Positions 37,401 to 45,267 of a DNA stretch of 64,000 nt are shown one piece after another; within the stretch, counting starts at the first letter, position 1, and every line of letters starts with the position of its first letter. The notes below the pieces were generated by a model, which worked only from the letters and a program-made list of their open reading frames with translations, was not told where the DNA came from and searched no databases. A program made the translations under genes and the position numbers. Source of the DNA: Prevotella sp. MGM2 (GTDB lineage Bacteria; Bacteroidota; Bacteroidia; Bacteroidales; Bacteroidaceae); assembly GCF_002933955.1 (NCBI RefSeq), contig NZ_BEWW01000291.1:1-64000 (forward strand). The letters are read 5' to 3'.

Positions 37401-37985
37401 CACCTGATATGTAGCATCAGATGTCAAGAGCTTACTCAGATCAATCACTTTGGTCTGACCGGATTGGATATTCACAGTAAACTCCTTGCTGGAATCCCAT
37501 GAACCCCATGCTCCATTTGAGTTCTGTGTACGACAAGACACAACAATGGTTGCATCTTCATCTTGGTCCGTTGTTTCCTGAGTGATAGGATTGTACTGCT
37601 GCCACAGATAAGATACTTCTACACTTGCAATTGGCTTACTGGTCACAATCGAACCTGAAGAGATTCTGGTCAGCTTAACGATATTGCTGATTCCACCTTG
37701 TTCTTCAAGTAGCGGAATCGCTATATTAGCCAATCTCAAATCCGCATTAGAATCAGGATCGGTCATATAATCATCATAAGCAGCCTTGTCCGCAAACCCC
37801 CAAAAATGATAATAACCATCGGTATCTTTAGTTTGTGGAATGACTGGATAGCCTATCTTAGAACCGAGCTGGCTCTTCAGAAAGGTTTCAATGTCTTCAA
37901 TGTCCACGCTTTCTCTCAGTTCTTTATTGCACCAAGGTTCCTTTAGCGAGGTCAAAGTTTTGCGAATTACAGTATTCTTTGCCAT
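31425..37985 (-). CDS. DGR target: giant adhesin/receptor-binding protein with C-terminal variable domain
   Basis: A 2186-residue protein, the largest in the window. The N-terminal 450 residues are beta-rich. A LamG-like lectin fold follows around 480-680 (YTGLKFYPTRVVCLSR, VRIYVNGKSNRSF, VIGSDEADIDIYGVRIYKG). A leucine-rich-like stretch lies about 1480-1640, then an Ig-like region. The last 200 residues are a C-type-lectin/FGE-like domain (GNWYLPACGELYRQY) that ends in the VR (residues about 2138-2181, HWSSTEYSAGNSWNV and IVVRPAVA). It is likely the tail tip that contacts the host surface and whose specificity is diversified. Confidence 0.9.
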   Translation of the reverse strand: MAKNTVIRKTLTSLKEPWCNKELRESVDIEDIETFLKSQLGSKIGYPVIPQTKDTDGYYHFWGFADKAAYDDYMTDPDSNADLRLANIAIPLLEEQGGISNIVKLTRISSGSIVTSKPIASVEVSYLWQQYNPITQETTDQDEDATIVVSCRTQNSNGAWGSWDSSKEFTVNIQSGQTKVIDLSKLLTSDATYQVRLVATGETSGISASPVTMTIVYSNVAANYEGSIATAYQGASVQLPFRISGSVQKQLRIKINGYTKNYTLGTATYIDNTYGAVLSQAEFTLVRGAVKAEAWIAFGEGYTAETEHQEFQFIYIPEGDTSTTPILAVTDIMEEFQNWTRVTIFRYAIYNPAQSETKLNITLQDRDTGQAYIQKSQVCVNGEEYAFDENFSMEYEGEEQPNIIHAQAVFTNAAGVTFGNNINFTVDNSENFAPTKGANVVISAEKQSIVIDEVEYELSDLLSNPKDTNTGWLSNLESDSTGAQVNVPILSIGAGNRLTVPYELFNENTGQNINGVEGSITIEFDLKAKNIVGDAPIIDASAPFSQAYTGLKFYPTRVVCLSRNNFTEDICDAHYQEEVREHIAINIIRNLRGEGMNLVRIYVNGKSNRSFIYTDEDRFTPIGVAGAQNIVIGSDEADIDIYGVRIYKGQQLGSTQIQNDYMAGMPTIEDKKLFKRFNSIFNGTEIGYDLCNAMGLNTILRRIPEGGHYPSRENQSKQKNVAVDVRIYTERGNAESLDTKHSGTFTGMTDKGQGTSAKGYYWWNISDGFEDDKEISADEYNANDPTHYTEDGKYYKKISYFNSLDGVSQVYASKYELEEGRGGITKLVGKCNYASPMQSHKLGAIWAYDELWQSLVNNGSDGRPVLQNTHACCYEKPFLAFYQIGNGNPVFCGFQTWGSGKGDKKTFGYDKKKSPDYLCVSGADNGAIAALFQMPWIVSKNTQGAWEGNIYAKSVTINTGDIKNGYCYKSGNSDTLAFEVEIGSKYDGGETDKGVLRIEDEAKGGTENTLYTHFADFANFVFACSPLLKPYAGTEAQLIADSDNLVRDHQYWIFNSGSDRFNVYYFNPATAKFEKIVKVPTAWGSDGRAYTYGSPKLTEQLAGVVISVDTVDGKQNMTLEEAMNTLGTSNMDVLNDIFSKARVAYFAAHASAYLDITDIVFHQSFVKLEACTDNRTKNVYPWIDPAIDKLVRWKQDDLDTIKKTDNQGRQTKPYYALEHTKDANGSNYWNGENNILFTLIERAYPDRMRNMMRDIFTLMAQIAGSVEEYMQKRYYWVQEYFPAVAYNETSRVLYEVAQVKLMSGLIDVSQDPITQAVGDQLECEKQFMNQRLPMLMSWCEYETGGDGTLSFRSVNNQQGQSPTYDIEYTAYQYIYPKLAIGGSMAALYAKKDGEWVNQGSEPYLCAPGETVRFIVNTDSNTQFTLRWMHYAKSIGNLGALPCGEDGNVNITGRRLRKLECWSANGVPIEFHPRGIVISNCRNLEEIDFTHASAFSGTFSADLPRLQSLLLSGSSYTSVTLPKTSTLTEVELPGTVNAITVDGQPNLASMLVEGMENLRTLRIIGEHQIQQQTQSLIQLAYTQAKNLNLVEIDNVLWTGFAVDAMMWLQQLEANLTGSISLSGNLSFDNKLALANTYGNIDDAANKLFINYTKRAINSISVNGPTYIAETGIYQYKLVCSPSTGNDVALKDGKLAIKWGIDDSAKPYGTFVDPANGILQVVKLDESGTDMRYLAQCELTKTTGTILTAEFQVGFYRRVPKIGDFAYADGTFDDQYMKDKTLVGIVYKLDEMWQGDNEAEPTIFTGYNKPTESFKETRKLVGYQISVDAKENIPFKSESGFINAGSSVWGLYPSSDTNGHGSIQSEISAATGISSIFDLPGIVNITTRGLTGGPNNDYQTIGNYLDINEDDGFKDYSEASGCVVDWQGKQKTQAIVRHANQIINAYLLSDENESVGIYFTDDDGNEHQLSGIPTTVKELANAMEILHKANNNLTKYQQFLYPAGYGCYLYQPTVKEGEQLDPQYASGNWYLPACGELYRQYSFFAKSRTGGMNETYQEGQGTSPAKSVIDDMILAAINSSEPNEIKSNVNPSHVEYGNYTGLEIAAINRYFHSLVEAEKPIYSMILWRALVANGASPFTQHSTGYHWSSTEYSAGNSWNVSFGSGGSYNGHKYGTIVVRPAVAYQFFL
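31444..31572 (-). repeat. DGR variable repeat (VR)
   Basis: Counterpart of the TR at 30613-30741. Seventeen positions differ, each an A in the TR coding strand replaced by C, G or T. Amino acid changes relative to TR are at Asn codons: to Gly (five), Tyr (two), His (two), Ser and Ile (one each). The repeat ends 17 bases before the target gene stop. It encodes surface loops of the CLec-like fold, including GSGGSYNGHKYG. Confidence 0.97.
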
Positions 37986-38006
37986 AGAAATTATTATTAA
38001 AATATA

Positions 38007-38186
38007 CTATTTGCGATTTGCACCCCAGCCGGTTCCATAATCCCAGCCATGCCCATGTTGCCACCATCCACCGGCTAAGCAGTTGCTAACGGCTTCCCAT
38101 ATCAGGCGAGTGCCTTTATAGGTTGCAGATATAGCACGACGGCCATAATACCGGGCTGATAATTCTAACTTGTTTCTGATAATCAT
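38007..38186 (-). CDS. Small hypothetical fibre-associated protein
   Basis: A 59-residue frame (MIIRNKLELSARYYGRRAI) that ends in a Gly/Trp/His-rich tail (LAGGWWQHGHGWDYGTG). Its ATG overlaps the stop of the 73-residue gene upstream as ATGA, which supports translational coupling. The segment ARYYGRRAISATYKGTRLIWEA resembles small proteins next to fibre genes in Bacteroidota phages. It lies 21 bases before the DGR target gene. Confidence 0.65.
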   Translation of the reverse strand: MIIRNKLELSARYYGRRAISATYKGTRLIWEAVSNCLAGGWWQHGHGWDYGTGWGANRK

Positions 38187-38404
38187 TCTTCAAAAATGTT
38201 ATATTCGACAGTATCAATAATCTGGTTGTTTTCCAACAGAGCATCATATTCTTCTTGCGTGATGTACACAGTGGAATTTACCGATGCAATCATTTCGTTT
38301 ACTTTCTCAACCAATTTATTAAACTCAGCAGCTGTAAGTTTTCCACTGGCATTAACTCCTTGGTTAGCAGTCTTAGTACCTATTGTCAGTTTCTCTATAG
38401 CCAT
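38183..38404 (-). CDS. Small hypothetical fibre-associated protein
   Basis: A 73-residue protein with a short coiled-coil-like helix (LTAAEFNKLVEKVNEMIAS) and the acidic end DTVEYNIFEE. It lies 4 bases after a large fibre gene and overlaps the next small gene by ATGA. Such small proteins between fibres are often trimerisation or attachment subunits; this is inferred. Confidence 0.6.
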   Translation of the reverse strand: MAIEKLTIGTKTANQGVNASGKLTAAEFNKLVEKVNEMIASVNSTVYITQEEYDALLENNQIIDTVEYNIFEE

Positions 38405-38408
38405 ATTA

Positions 38409-40937
38409 TCAGAAAATTATAGGGAATGAATAATCGAAATGATCTGCCAGTCCAATCTCGCATACAAAAAGATCAGAACCGTCCATTTCGTAATTTAGCG
38501 TTAGTACATTGTTGCCATCCGTAACATCCAAATCCTCAAATCCAAGGTCTGTATTTAAGTCATTGACATTATAACGGTGCCAAGTAAACGTAAAATGCTC
38601 CAACGCATATTCCAAATTGACCGGCTGACCTTGATAATATACAGTAGCAGTTAATACGGTTGCGCATACCCCATTCTGAAAGGCATTACCCTTAGATGAA
38701 GTAATTTGCACCGTATATCCTTGAACATACTGCTTAATGATATTGAATGTATCGGTGTATGTTCTGGAATCATTCAATTTGATTTCGCATTTGAATGACA
38801 CACGACTCTCGCCATGATATGTGATAGGGGCGCCATTCTCATCAGTGGCCGGCGGTGTAGTAACATAACCATACCAATAGCAAGAATCAGGAAACACCTC
38901 CAGTGTATTGCCGTTTGCACCAGGTATTGCAATCCATTCGTCTCCGATTAACAGATACCATTGACGCTGGCTGGACGATGAAGCAAAGCCAACCTCCTCC
39001 AACGACATCACAATGGATGATGGGCTACACGTTTTACCGTTTGTAGAATCCGCTTGTCCGATGATAGTAAAGGTGTCTTGTCCGAGAATACGCATATAAC
39101 GATTTGCCATCTCATCCTGCGCATCATCAGATAAATTATCCCAATTAAGTGTTACATCTTTACCAAACGTGACTTTTCCATTATGGTCCCATTTGATATT
39201 CTCATTAGCCAAATGACCAGAGCCATCCTGATTCAGTCTGAATGAATTGGTACGAGTGTCAATAGCACCGGTTCCATCATAATTCAATCGAAGCAATGGA
39301 TTTTGGATAGTACCTCCAATACCACCACGCGAAAACCATGCGCCATAGTCATTGGTTTCATCCAAAATATCATCAGTTGGCTGGTATTGCGTGCAATACT
39401 CTCCAGTTTCTAATTGAGGTGCGGTAACGTATAATACTTGCTCATCAGGATTAAGACTACCGGCAACAGACTGATATATTGAGCTGGTGAATGTAGGAAT
39501 CAGACTAAGCAACAAGTCGTCCGTATCTTTTTCAGGAATCAGTAAATCAAAGAACACATGAAGCCTACGCCACTCATGGCATTGATCTGATGCTATTTGA
39601 AGTGCGCCAATGACTTTCCCGTTTTGTTTGATGCCAATCTGACACGGTTTTCCAGCATATCCCCAGAATGAAAAACAATATCGCTCCTTTGCATGGGTAT
39701 TCAGCCACTCTCTGCTTTGAGCAAACATTATCAGTTCACTGGAGTTCATTGTTTTGTACACGTTACCCATACCAGTTGGGTTCAAAAGCGTGTCGTTGTC
39801 AATAGTAATACTGCTCAGAAAATTAACATCACATGAATTTCTAAAACAGTTACGATGTATTTTACCTGCATAGAATGTGGAAGCAAAGCCATTTTCATCT
39901 CCGGCAGTCAATGTACCTGAAATATGAGCGGTCTGGGAAGCATACAATTTTTGGATATACGCACCATACCCAGTAAGAGTGCCAAACACTGGATCGTTCA
40001 CTCCTTCAAGTTTACCGATACGCATAGCAGTGGCGCTGCCAAAATTAGAGATGCTATCCAATAATATAATGTTGAAATCAGCAATCTCTACCCAATCATT
40101 TACCCCCAAACTCTGAAAATCCAGCCTGAATGTACGAAGGTGTCGTCCTGAATTAAGAACATTGATAGCCTGAAAGTGATAATGCCAATCTTCGGCAAAA
40201 TCTTCAGTCCATTCTGCATCCTTTACATTAGCAACCGAATACCCAATCTCAGCATTAACAGTTACTGCTTTATTGGCTCTGGCCTTATAAGAAACAAGCA
40301 CTCGCTTCTGGGCTGCAACCAGTTCATAAAATTCTTGGCTTAACCCACAGAATCCTGTCGTTGCTGTACTACGAGTTAAACGCACGATACGATTTTGGTC
40401 ACTATCGTTCCCTTTGAAAAGTGCGGTTAGACCACTTCCTTTTACAATGTATTGCGAGCGTGGGTCTTCAAACGCTTCACTGGCAATATTTTCCGGCCAG
40501 CATATACTCTTGTTTCGGCCAAGACCATCAATGACATCCATGAACGGAGCTTTATCATCCGATGCTGTAAGATACAAGGCACCGGACCGGTCTGAGTCGA
40601 AAAGATTGGTAATTCTGGCAAAGTCAAGCAGCTCGTTAGTTTTAGGCGCATCTCCTTCCAACAGAGCCCCAATAAAATAAGGCACGTCTCGTTCAACATT
40701 TTGAGTGAGTATAGTGCCATCTGCATTGAATATGGGCTCTCCATTAGAATCGTATTGCGCCTCAGTGGAGAACCGCTTTGTCGTGCCATACGACAATACG
40801 CACATAAGCGAATAGATGATATTGGCACCATCAAAATATTGACGACGCACAATATCACCTGTTCGTAAACCCTGAACCTTCTTTGAATCCGGGGCTATCA
40901 GTATTTGGTATTTTCCCAGTTTGACCGGTGCTGCCAT
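38409..40937 (-). CDS. Tail fibre/receptor-binding-like protein
   Basis: An 842-residue beta-rich protein starting MAAPVKLGKYQILIAPDSK. It contains jelly-roll-like segments (FYELVAAQKRVLVSYKAR, FSFWGYAGKPCQIGIKQNG) that resemble carbohydrate-binding folds, then fibre-like repeats (RLNYDGTGAIDTRTNSFRL, NQDGSGHLANENIKWDHNG) and Ig-like C-terminal strands. The upstream in-frame ATG at 40970 would enter the previous gene; the ATG at 40937 shares one base with its stop (TAATG). Probable role in host attachment. Confidence 0.7.
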   Translation of the reverse strand: MAAPVKLGKYQILIAPDSKKVQGLRTGDIVRRQYFDGANIIYSLMCVLSYGTTKRFSTEAQYDSNGEPIFNADGTILTQNVERDVPYFIGALLEGDAPKTNELLDFARITNLFDSDRSGALYLTASDDKAPFMDVIDGLGRNKSICWPENIASEAFEDPRSQYIVKGSGLTALFKGNDSDQNRIVRLTRSTATTGFCGLSQEFYELVAAQKRVLVSYKARANKAVTVNAEIGYSVANVKDAEWTEDFAEDWHYHFQAINVLNSGRHLRTFRLDFQSLGVNDWVEIADFNIILLDSISNFGSATAMRIGKLEGVNDPVFGTLTGYGAYIQKLYASQTAHISGTLTAGDENGFASTFYAGKIHRNCFRNSCDVNFLSSITIDNDTLLNPTGMGNVYKTMNSSELIMFAQSREWLNTHAKERYCFSFWGYAGKPCQIGIKQNGKVIGALQIASDQCHEWRRLHVFFDLLIPEKDTDDLLLSLIPTFTSSIYQSVAGSLNPDEQVLYVTAPQLETGEYCTQYQPTDDILDETNDYGAWFSRGGIGGTIQNPLLRLNYDGTGAIDTRTNSFRLNQDGSGHLANENIKWDHNGKVTFGKDVTLNWDNLSDDAQDEMANRYMRILGQDTFTIIGQADSTNGKTCSPSSIVMSLEEVGFASSSSQRQWYLLIGDEWIAIPGANGNTLEVFPDSCYWYGYVTTPPATDENGAPITYHGESRVSFKCEIKLNDSRTYTDTFNIIKQYVQGYTVQITSSKGNAFQNGVCATVLTATVYYQGQPVNLEYALEHFTFTWHRYNVNDLNTDLGFEDLDVTDGNNVLTLNYEMDGSDLFVCEIGLADHFDYSFPIIF

Positions 40938-42772
40938 TACTCTAACGCTATTACTTCGTCTCCTGAGCAAGAATCACTGACCCAAAAAGACCCGTTGGTA
41001 CATGATATTTTTTGGACTTCAAGCTCATAAACTCTCATTTTCTTACGAACCGTGAGAGAATCGAAGGTGGCGTGAAAGCCTCCATTTGTTACTTCATCTT
41101 TGACTGCCCATCCATAACCCGCAAAGCCACTCGCAAAACTGGGCGATGAAACACTGCCGTCAAAGTAGCCGTTGCCAGAATATCGAAGACCGTCAACTAC
41201 ACCTTCTATGAACTTTCCGTCATCAAAGAATAGAGCATCTTCAATCAGTCTGGTGTGATATTGCTCGCTTTTTATTGCAAAATAATCCGCTTCCACCGGT
41301 TTGTCGAAGGCGAAAAATTCCCCATCAGTATTAAAATGGAGTGTAGCAGACCAGTCTAATACCTTGTTTCTAAAAGGAGAAGTGGTCTGAGCAAAGAATG
41401 TATCAAACTTTAATTGTTCAATCGGATGTCCTTCTGCTTCACCGTTAATATGGGGTATCTGGATGTTCAGTTTGCCAGTAACGGGGTCTTGATAAATCGC
41501 CGGCCCCTCGGTAGTGCCAAAGCGAATCTGCTTGGGAAACAAAACGCCTAAATTATCTGCGTCTGTGCGAAATGTTTCCAGTACAGAAGACCCATTCACA
41601 GCGCACTGCGCCCTCAACCCATTCACAAAGTTTCCAGCACCTTCTTTTGAAACAAGCTTAAAATTGTTGGAATAATCCCAAATATCAGCCTGTAGGGATA
41701 TTTTACTGGTTTGTTTGCCATTGTCACTATCACCCAAGTTCATTATCATTCCGGGAGCTGAAAACGATACCACTTGGTTATTGCGTACATTGATAATATA
41801 ATCTTCGTCGAATTTAATTCCATGCCCGTTGATGATACGCAAATCGGAATCAAGTACGGTACAAGCTATCGAAGTAACGCTGCCATCCTCTGCTATTTGG
41901 TCTATCTTTTCAGAATAAAGGAGTTGTTTCTTTAATGCCCCCAAAGAAAAGCCATCATTTACGGCAAGAGCGCCCTCTACTGAAGCATTACCTTTGACTG
42001 ACAGATTGCCATACACATTGGCATCTTTCATAGTCCAGTCCACATCGGATTTATTCGAGTTTCCCGAATGATAGAACTCATACTTGTCCCAGAAAATGCC
42101 ATCCTTATTGATAAGGACATCGCCCAATTTGAAGGTGCCGTCAATTTCGATGTCGCCTTTCATTGATATGCTTTGCCGTTCTATGACAAGAGCATTGTTA
42201 TCCAAATAAATGGACTTATTACCACCAAATGAAATCCCATCGCCAAAGTCTAATGTTCCTGTAATGCTGGCATCGCCCTTAACTTGCAACCCACCATGCA
42301 CAATAGCCCATTTCTTCTCATCCGCATCAATAGATACTTCAAAGATTTTCTGGCCATTGACACCGGCATCGAACCCGTACCATGCAGACAATGCGCCCTT
42401 CATAGAGTCGCCTCCACGAGATACAAAACCTGTGGTATCGCCGCCTTCGCCACTACTTCCACCTCCGCTCAAAACGGACAAAATAGAATTGGCAAAGAGG
42501 TATGCCGAATTTTTCATCAGAATTGTAGAATAGCCGGATGCGACTTTATCTACTTCTGCCTTTTTCTCTTGGTCAAGCACCGGCTCTCCATTGGAATCAA
42601 AAACAGGATTGCCTTCTCCGTCTAATACGAGCAAATCATCAGAAGATGGGAAAGCCGGAGGATCAATCTCATTTGCTTTTACCATCCCCTGATAAAGCCT
42701 ATCATATAAATGATACAGGTCACTTTTTTTATCAAGTTCTTCCTCGTTAAAATTAAGTTGTGCGTCTGCCAT
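40937..42772 (-). CDS. Tail fibre-like structural protein
   Basis: A 611-residue protein. An N-terminal acidic helical region (about 1-90) is followed by collagen-free beta-helix-like repeats: GDASITGTLDFGDGIS, GDIEIDGTFKLGDVLIN, GNLSVKGNASVEGALAV. These resemble phage fibre shaft repeats. The C-terminal part has FDKPVEADYFAIKSEQY and a compact tip. It follows the spike protein by 2 bases, so it is probably the first fibre fixed to the baseplate. Confidence 0.7.
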   Translation of the reverse strand: MADAQLNFNEEELDKKSDLYHLYDRLYQGMVKANEIDPPAFPSSDDLLVLDGEGNPVFDSNGEPVLDQEKKAEVDKVASGYSTILMKNSAYLFANSILSVLSGGGSSGEGGDTTGFVSRGGDSMKGALSAWYGFDAGVNGQKIFEVSIDADEKKWAIVHGGLQVKGDASITGTLDFGDGISFGGNKSIYLDNNALVIERQSISMKGDIEIDGTFKLGDVLINKDGIFWDKYEFYHSGNSNKSDVDWTMKDANVYGNLSVKGNASVEGALAVNDGFSLGALKKQLLYSEKIDQIAEDGSVTSIACTVLDSDLRIINGHGIKFDEDYIINVRNNQVVSFSAPGMIMNLGDSDNGKQTSKISLQADIWDYSNNFKLVSKEGAGNFVNGLRAQCAVNGSSVLETFRTDADNLGVLFPKQIRFGTTEGPAIYQDPVTGKLNIQIPHINGEAEGHPIEQLKFDTFFAQTTSPFRNKVLDWSATLHFNTDGEFFAFDKPVEADYFAIKSEQYHTRLIEDALFFDDGKFIEGVVDGLRYSGNGYFDGSVSSPSFASGFAGYGWAVKDEVTNGGFHATFDSLTVRKKMRVYELEVQKISCTNGSFWVSDSCSGDEVIALE

Positions 42773-42774
42773 AA

Positions 42775-43767
42775 CTATTTTTGAATTTGAACTTTCTTTG
42801 TTAAGAATCCACTATGACTGGAAGCAAACGATTGGATTTTTGCCTTCAATGCAATAAAACTCGCAAGGACGTTGGCCGGCGGTTGCGGCCCCATCATTGT
42901 CGGAGTCATCATTTGGCCAAGATAGCCGACCAAATCTGATAGGATTGTAGCAAGCTGTTGACCCAAAACGGCATCATCAGTACCACTTTTGCTGCCGACA
43001 TACACAGTACCGTCTTCAGCTATCACAGCAGACTTACCCATCTCCATTTTTGCCTGAGAGCCGTCCAGAGTGACATTAGCTTTATCGTGCTCCAACACTA
43101 TGTCATCTTCGGTCATAGTAGATGTCGATTTTCCTGAAACATCATGCTTGATTTCCAAGCCATCATCAGGGTCATTTCCTATGACTTGCGTTGCCACATG
43201 TTCTGCATTTTCATCGGTAACAGCAATAGTCTTAGCTGAATCTTTGGTGTATTCGGTGGTTGTCTGTATGCCTGTAAGCTCCAGCTCATGTATATCTGGG
43301 GCATCTTCGTCATCCGGTTTATATTCCTCACGCTCACGCACACCCACCATGATTTTTTCATGGGAATCGAGCTGGATGAGGTCCACGTGAGAGAACATCG
43401 TGACATACTCATTATTGGTTTCAGGGTCTTTGCTGACAAGGACATCTGAATACAGCTTAGGAATAATGATATAACCTTGATTGTCCTTCTGAATGGCGGT
43501 CAGTAAAACACCTTCATGGTAGCCTATTTTAGCGTCATCAGATTCTGCAATTGACCAGTCTGCATATTCCTGTACGTCTATTGTCCCAAATAACTCATCA
43601 CTTTCATCGGAATGTATCTTAGCAACATAACCAGTAACTTTAGATGTACCTCGGACAGCACCTGTTTGACTATTGACAACACCTTTCAAAGCTATAGCGC
43701 GTATAGCCTCGCGTATCATCTCATTAGATGAATGGTCTGTCAAATGTTTTTTTGTATTGTTACTCAT
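42775..43767 (-). CDS. Baseplate spike-like protein (gpV/gp5-like)
   Basis: A 330-residue protein. The first third has an OB-like region (VTGYVAKIHSDESDELFGTIDV, GVLLTAIQKDNQGYIIIPKL) as in gpV/gp5 spike proteins. The centre contains regularly spaced beta strands (DGLEIKHDVSGKSTSTMTED, IVLEHDKANVTLDGSQAKME) like a puncturing beta-helix. No lysozyme domain is seen. It follows the hub gene, in the expected gene order. Confidence 0.65.
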   Translation of the reverse strand: MSNNTKKHLTDHSSNEMIREAIRAIALKGVVNSQTGAVRGTSKVTGYVAKIHSDESDELFGTIDVQEYADWSIAESDDAKIGYHEGVLLTAIQKDNQGYIIIPKLYSDVLVSKDPETNNEYVTMFSHVDLIQLDSHEKIMVGVREREEYKPDDEDAPDIHELELTGIQTTTEYTKDSAKTIAVTDENAEHVATQVIGNDPDDGLEIKHDVSGKSTSTMTEDDIVLEHDKANVTLDGSQAKMEMGKSAVIAEDGTVYVGSKSGTDDAVLGQQLATILSDLVGYLGQMMTPTMMGPQPPANVLASFIALKAKIQSFASSHSGFLTKKVQIQK

Positions 43768-43772
43768 AATTA

Positions 43773-45263
43773 TTATTTCTTGTCGTTGTTGCCTTCTCTC
43801 TTAATGCAATACGGCAATGTAATTTTTTGACGGAATCCATCCTTTGTACCGAAAGTTGTAGTAACTTCCTCAACTAAATAGATACCATTCTTTCCGGGGT
43901 ATCTGTTGTCAATTAACTGAACTTGTTGGGCGGTCCGAATATGCAAGTCACCAAATAACGTGAGCGCCCCCTCTATTCCAGTCATATTGTAACCTTCAAA
44001 ATACTTAATTGCCTCTTCTGCCAATTTCTCAACGGTTGTCGGAATTTTTTTTGACACGAAAGCAATCTGAGTATAGAGCTTCATATCAACCTTATCGTTA
44101 GGGGCATCTGTCAAATACCGTTTTCCTGCCTTCAAAGCCTTCTTGCTCAATTTTGTTTCATTAACATAGCGATAACGAGAATTACTCTTAGACTCTGGTT
44201 TACCTGGGTCGTACTTGGTATTTCTCAATATTGTAATGTTAATAAACTTATCATCGGATGATATGCCTTTTGCCTTAACAGCTAAGAAATCCTTATCAGA
44301 GGAAGTCAAGGTCAGTCCATTGTCCGCAACATGATAGTCGAAATGGATAGGTACAATACCGGGAACCGTTGTTGCGTTCAATAATGAATCTCTCCCTGGA
44401 TTTGAAAAATATGCCCGTCCTATTTGAATAGCTGGCTGACCATTGTAATCACTAACATAACAGAACATACCATACTTAGCCCATTCTGTCAATACATCCG
44501 CAACAGTTAGCTCGGTGCTCAGTTCTACTGCTCCCAAGTCAAAATCCATTCCTGCGGTGTCTGGGTGTAAAATCAATCCGGTGTCCTGAAGCATCTTATA
44601 TCGCCCTTTGTCACCAAGAAAATCTTTTACCTCACATTTCTTCAATTTAACCTTCGGGCAAGTAATTGTCTTTAGATAACTGGCAAGGTTCTCGCACTCC
44701 AGTTCAATAGGAGTGTCCAAACTAACCTTGGTGATGTACCCATCAAACATCAAACTCATATATTTTTTTGAGTCCGGGCCAGTATTTTTGAAATTCGACA
44801 GATACTCTTGATACGTGTCATTATCATTATAAATTGTTTTGCCAGTATTCCCCGTTTTGGCCATTTCTGCAACCAGTGGGTCTGTAGTGTAACCCAGATA
44901 AATTTTAATACGCTGGCCTATTTTGAATGTATCAACAGATGCCACGGAGGTTTCAGTACGAGTTTCTTCAACCACGCCGCTATTTGATAGATTAACACTA
45001 ATTTTCTGAAAATCTTTTTCTTCTTCGGCAGTTCTGGCTGTAATGGTCTTGCGAATAATAGTACCACGAGGAAAACGTACTGAAGCAGTGCCAATCAGTT
45101 TCTTAAATGATTCTTCAATTTGCACTTCTTCAACTTCACAGATACGCATCACGTCCCCACTAATCTCACCATTGGGTTTTTTCTTGTCTTTCGGAGTCCA
45201 CACCTCAATCAAAGAAATAAGAATGTGATAACCCGGCTGTTTGTTTGTATCGAAATCTGCCAT
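43773..45263 (-). CDS. Baseplate hub protein (gpD/gp27-like)
   Basis: A 496-residue protein compatible with the phage late control gpD/gp27 hub family. It shows the early CEVEEVQIEESFKKLIGTAS segment, a tail-tube-like fold (KIGQRIKIYLGYTTDPLVAE), and the later YLKTITCPKVKLKKCEVKDF region. Hub proteins form the trimer that links tube to spike. The Met at 45263 (MADFDTNKQPGYH) is preferred since the frame to 45323 would overlap the upstream gene; it leaves a 4-base gap. Confidence 0.6.
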   Translation of the reverse strand: MADFDTNKQPGYHILISLIEVWTPKDKKKPNGEISGDVMRICEVEEVQIEESFKKLIGTASVRFPRGTIIRKTITARTAEEEKDFQKISVNLSNSGVVEETRTETSVASVDTFKIGQRIKIYLGYTTDPLVAEMAKTGNTGKTIYNDNDTYQEYLSNFKNTGPDSKKYMSLMFDGYITKVSLDTPIELECENLASYLKTITCPKVKLKKCEVKDFLGDKGRYKMLQDTGLILHPDTAGMDFDLGAVELSTELTVADVLTEWAKYGMFCYVSDYNGQPAIQIGRAYFSNPGRDSLLNATTVPGIVPIHFDYHVADNGLTLTSSDKDFLAVKAKGISSDDKFINITILRNTKYDPGKPESKSNSRYRYVNETKLSKKALKAGKRYLTDAPNDKVDMKLYTQIAFVSKKIPTTVEKLAEEAIKYFEGYNMTGIEGALTLFGDLHIRTAQQVQLIDNRYPGKNGIYLVEEVTTTFGTKDGFRQKITLPYCIKREGNNDKK

Positions 45264-45267
45264 GTCA

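Noticed and set aside
38007-38186. Gly/Trp/His-rich tail as a second DGR variable region
   Set aside because: No alignment to the TR could be found, and the adenine-specific pattern is absent.
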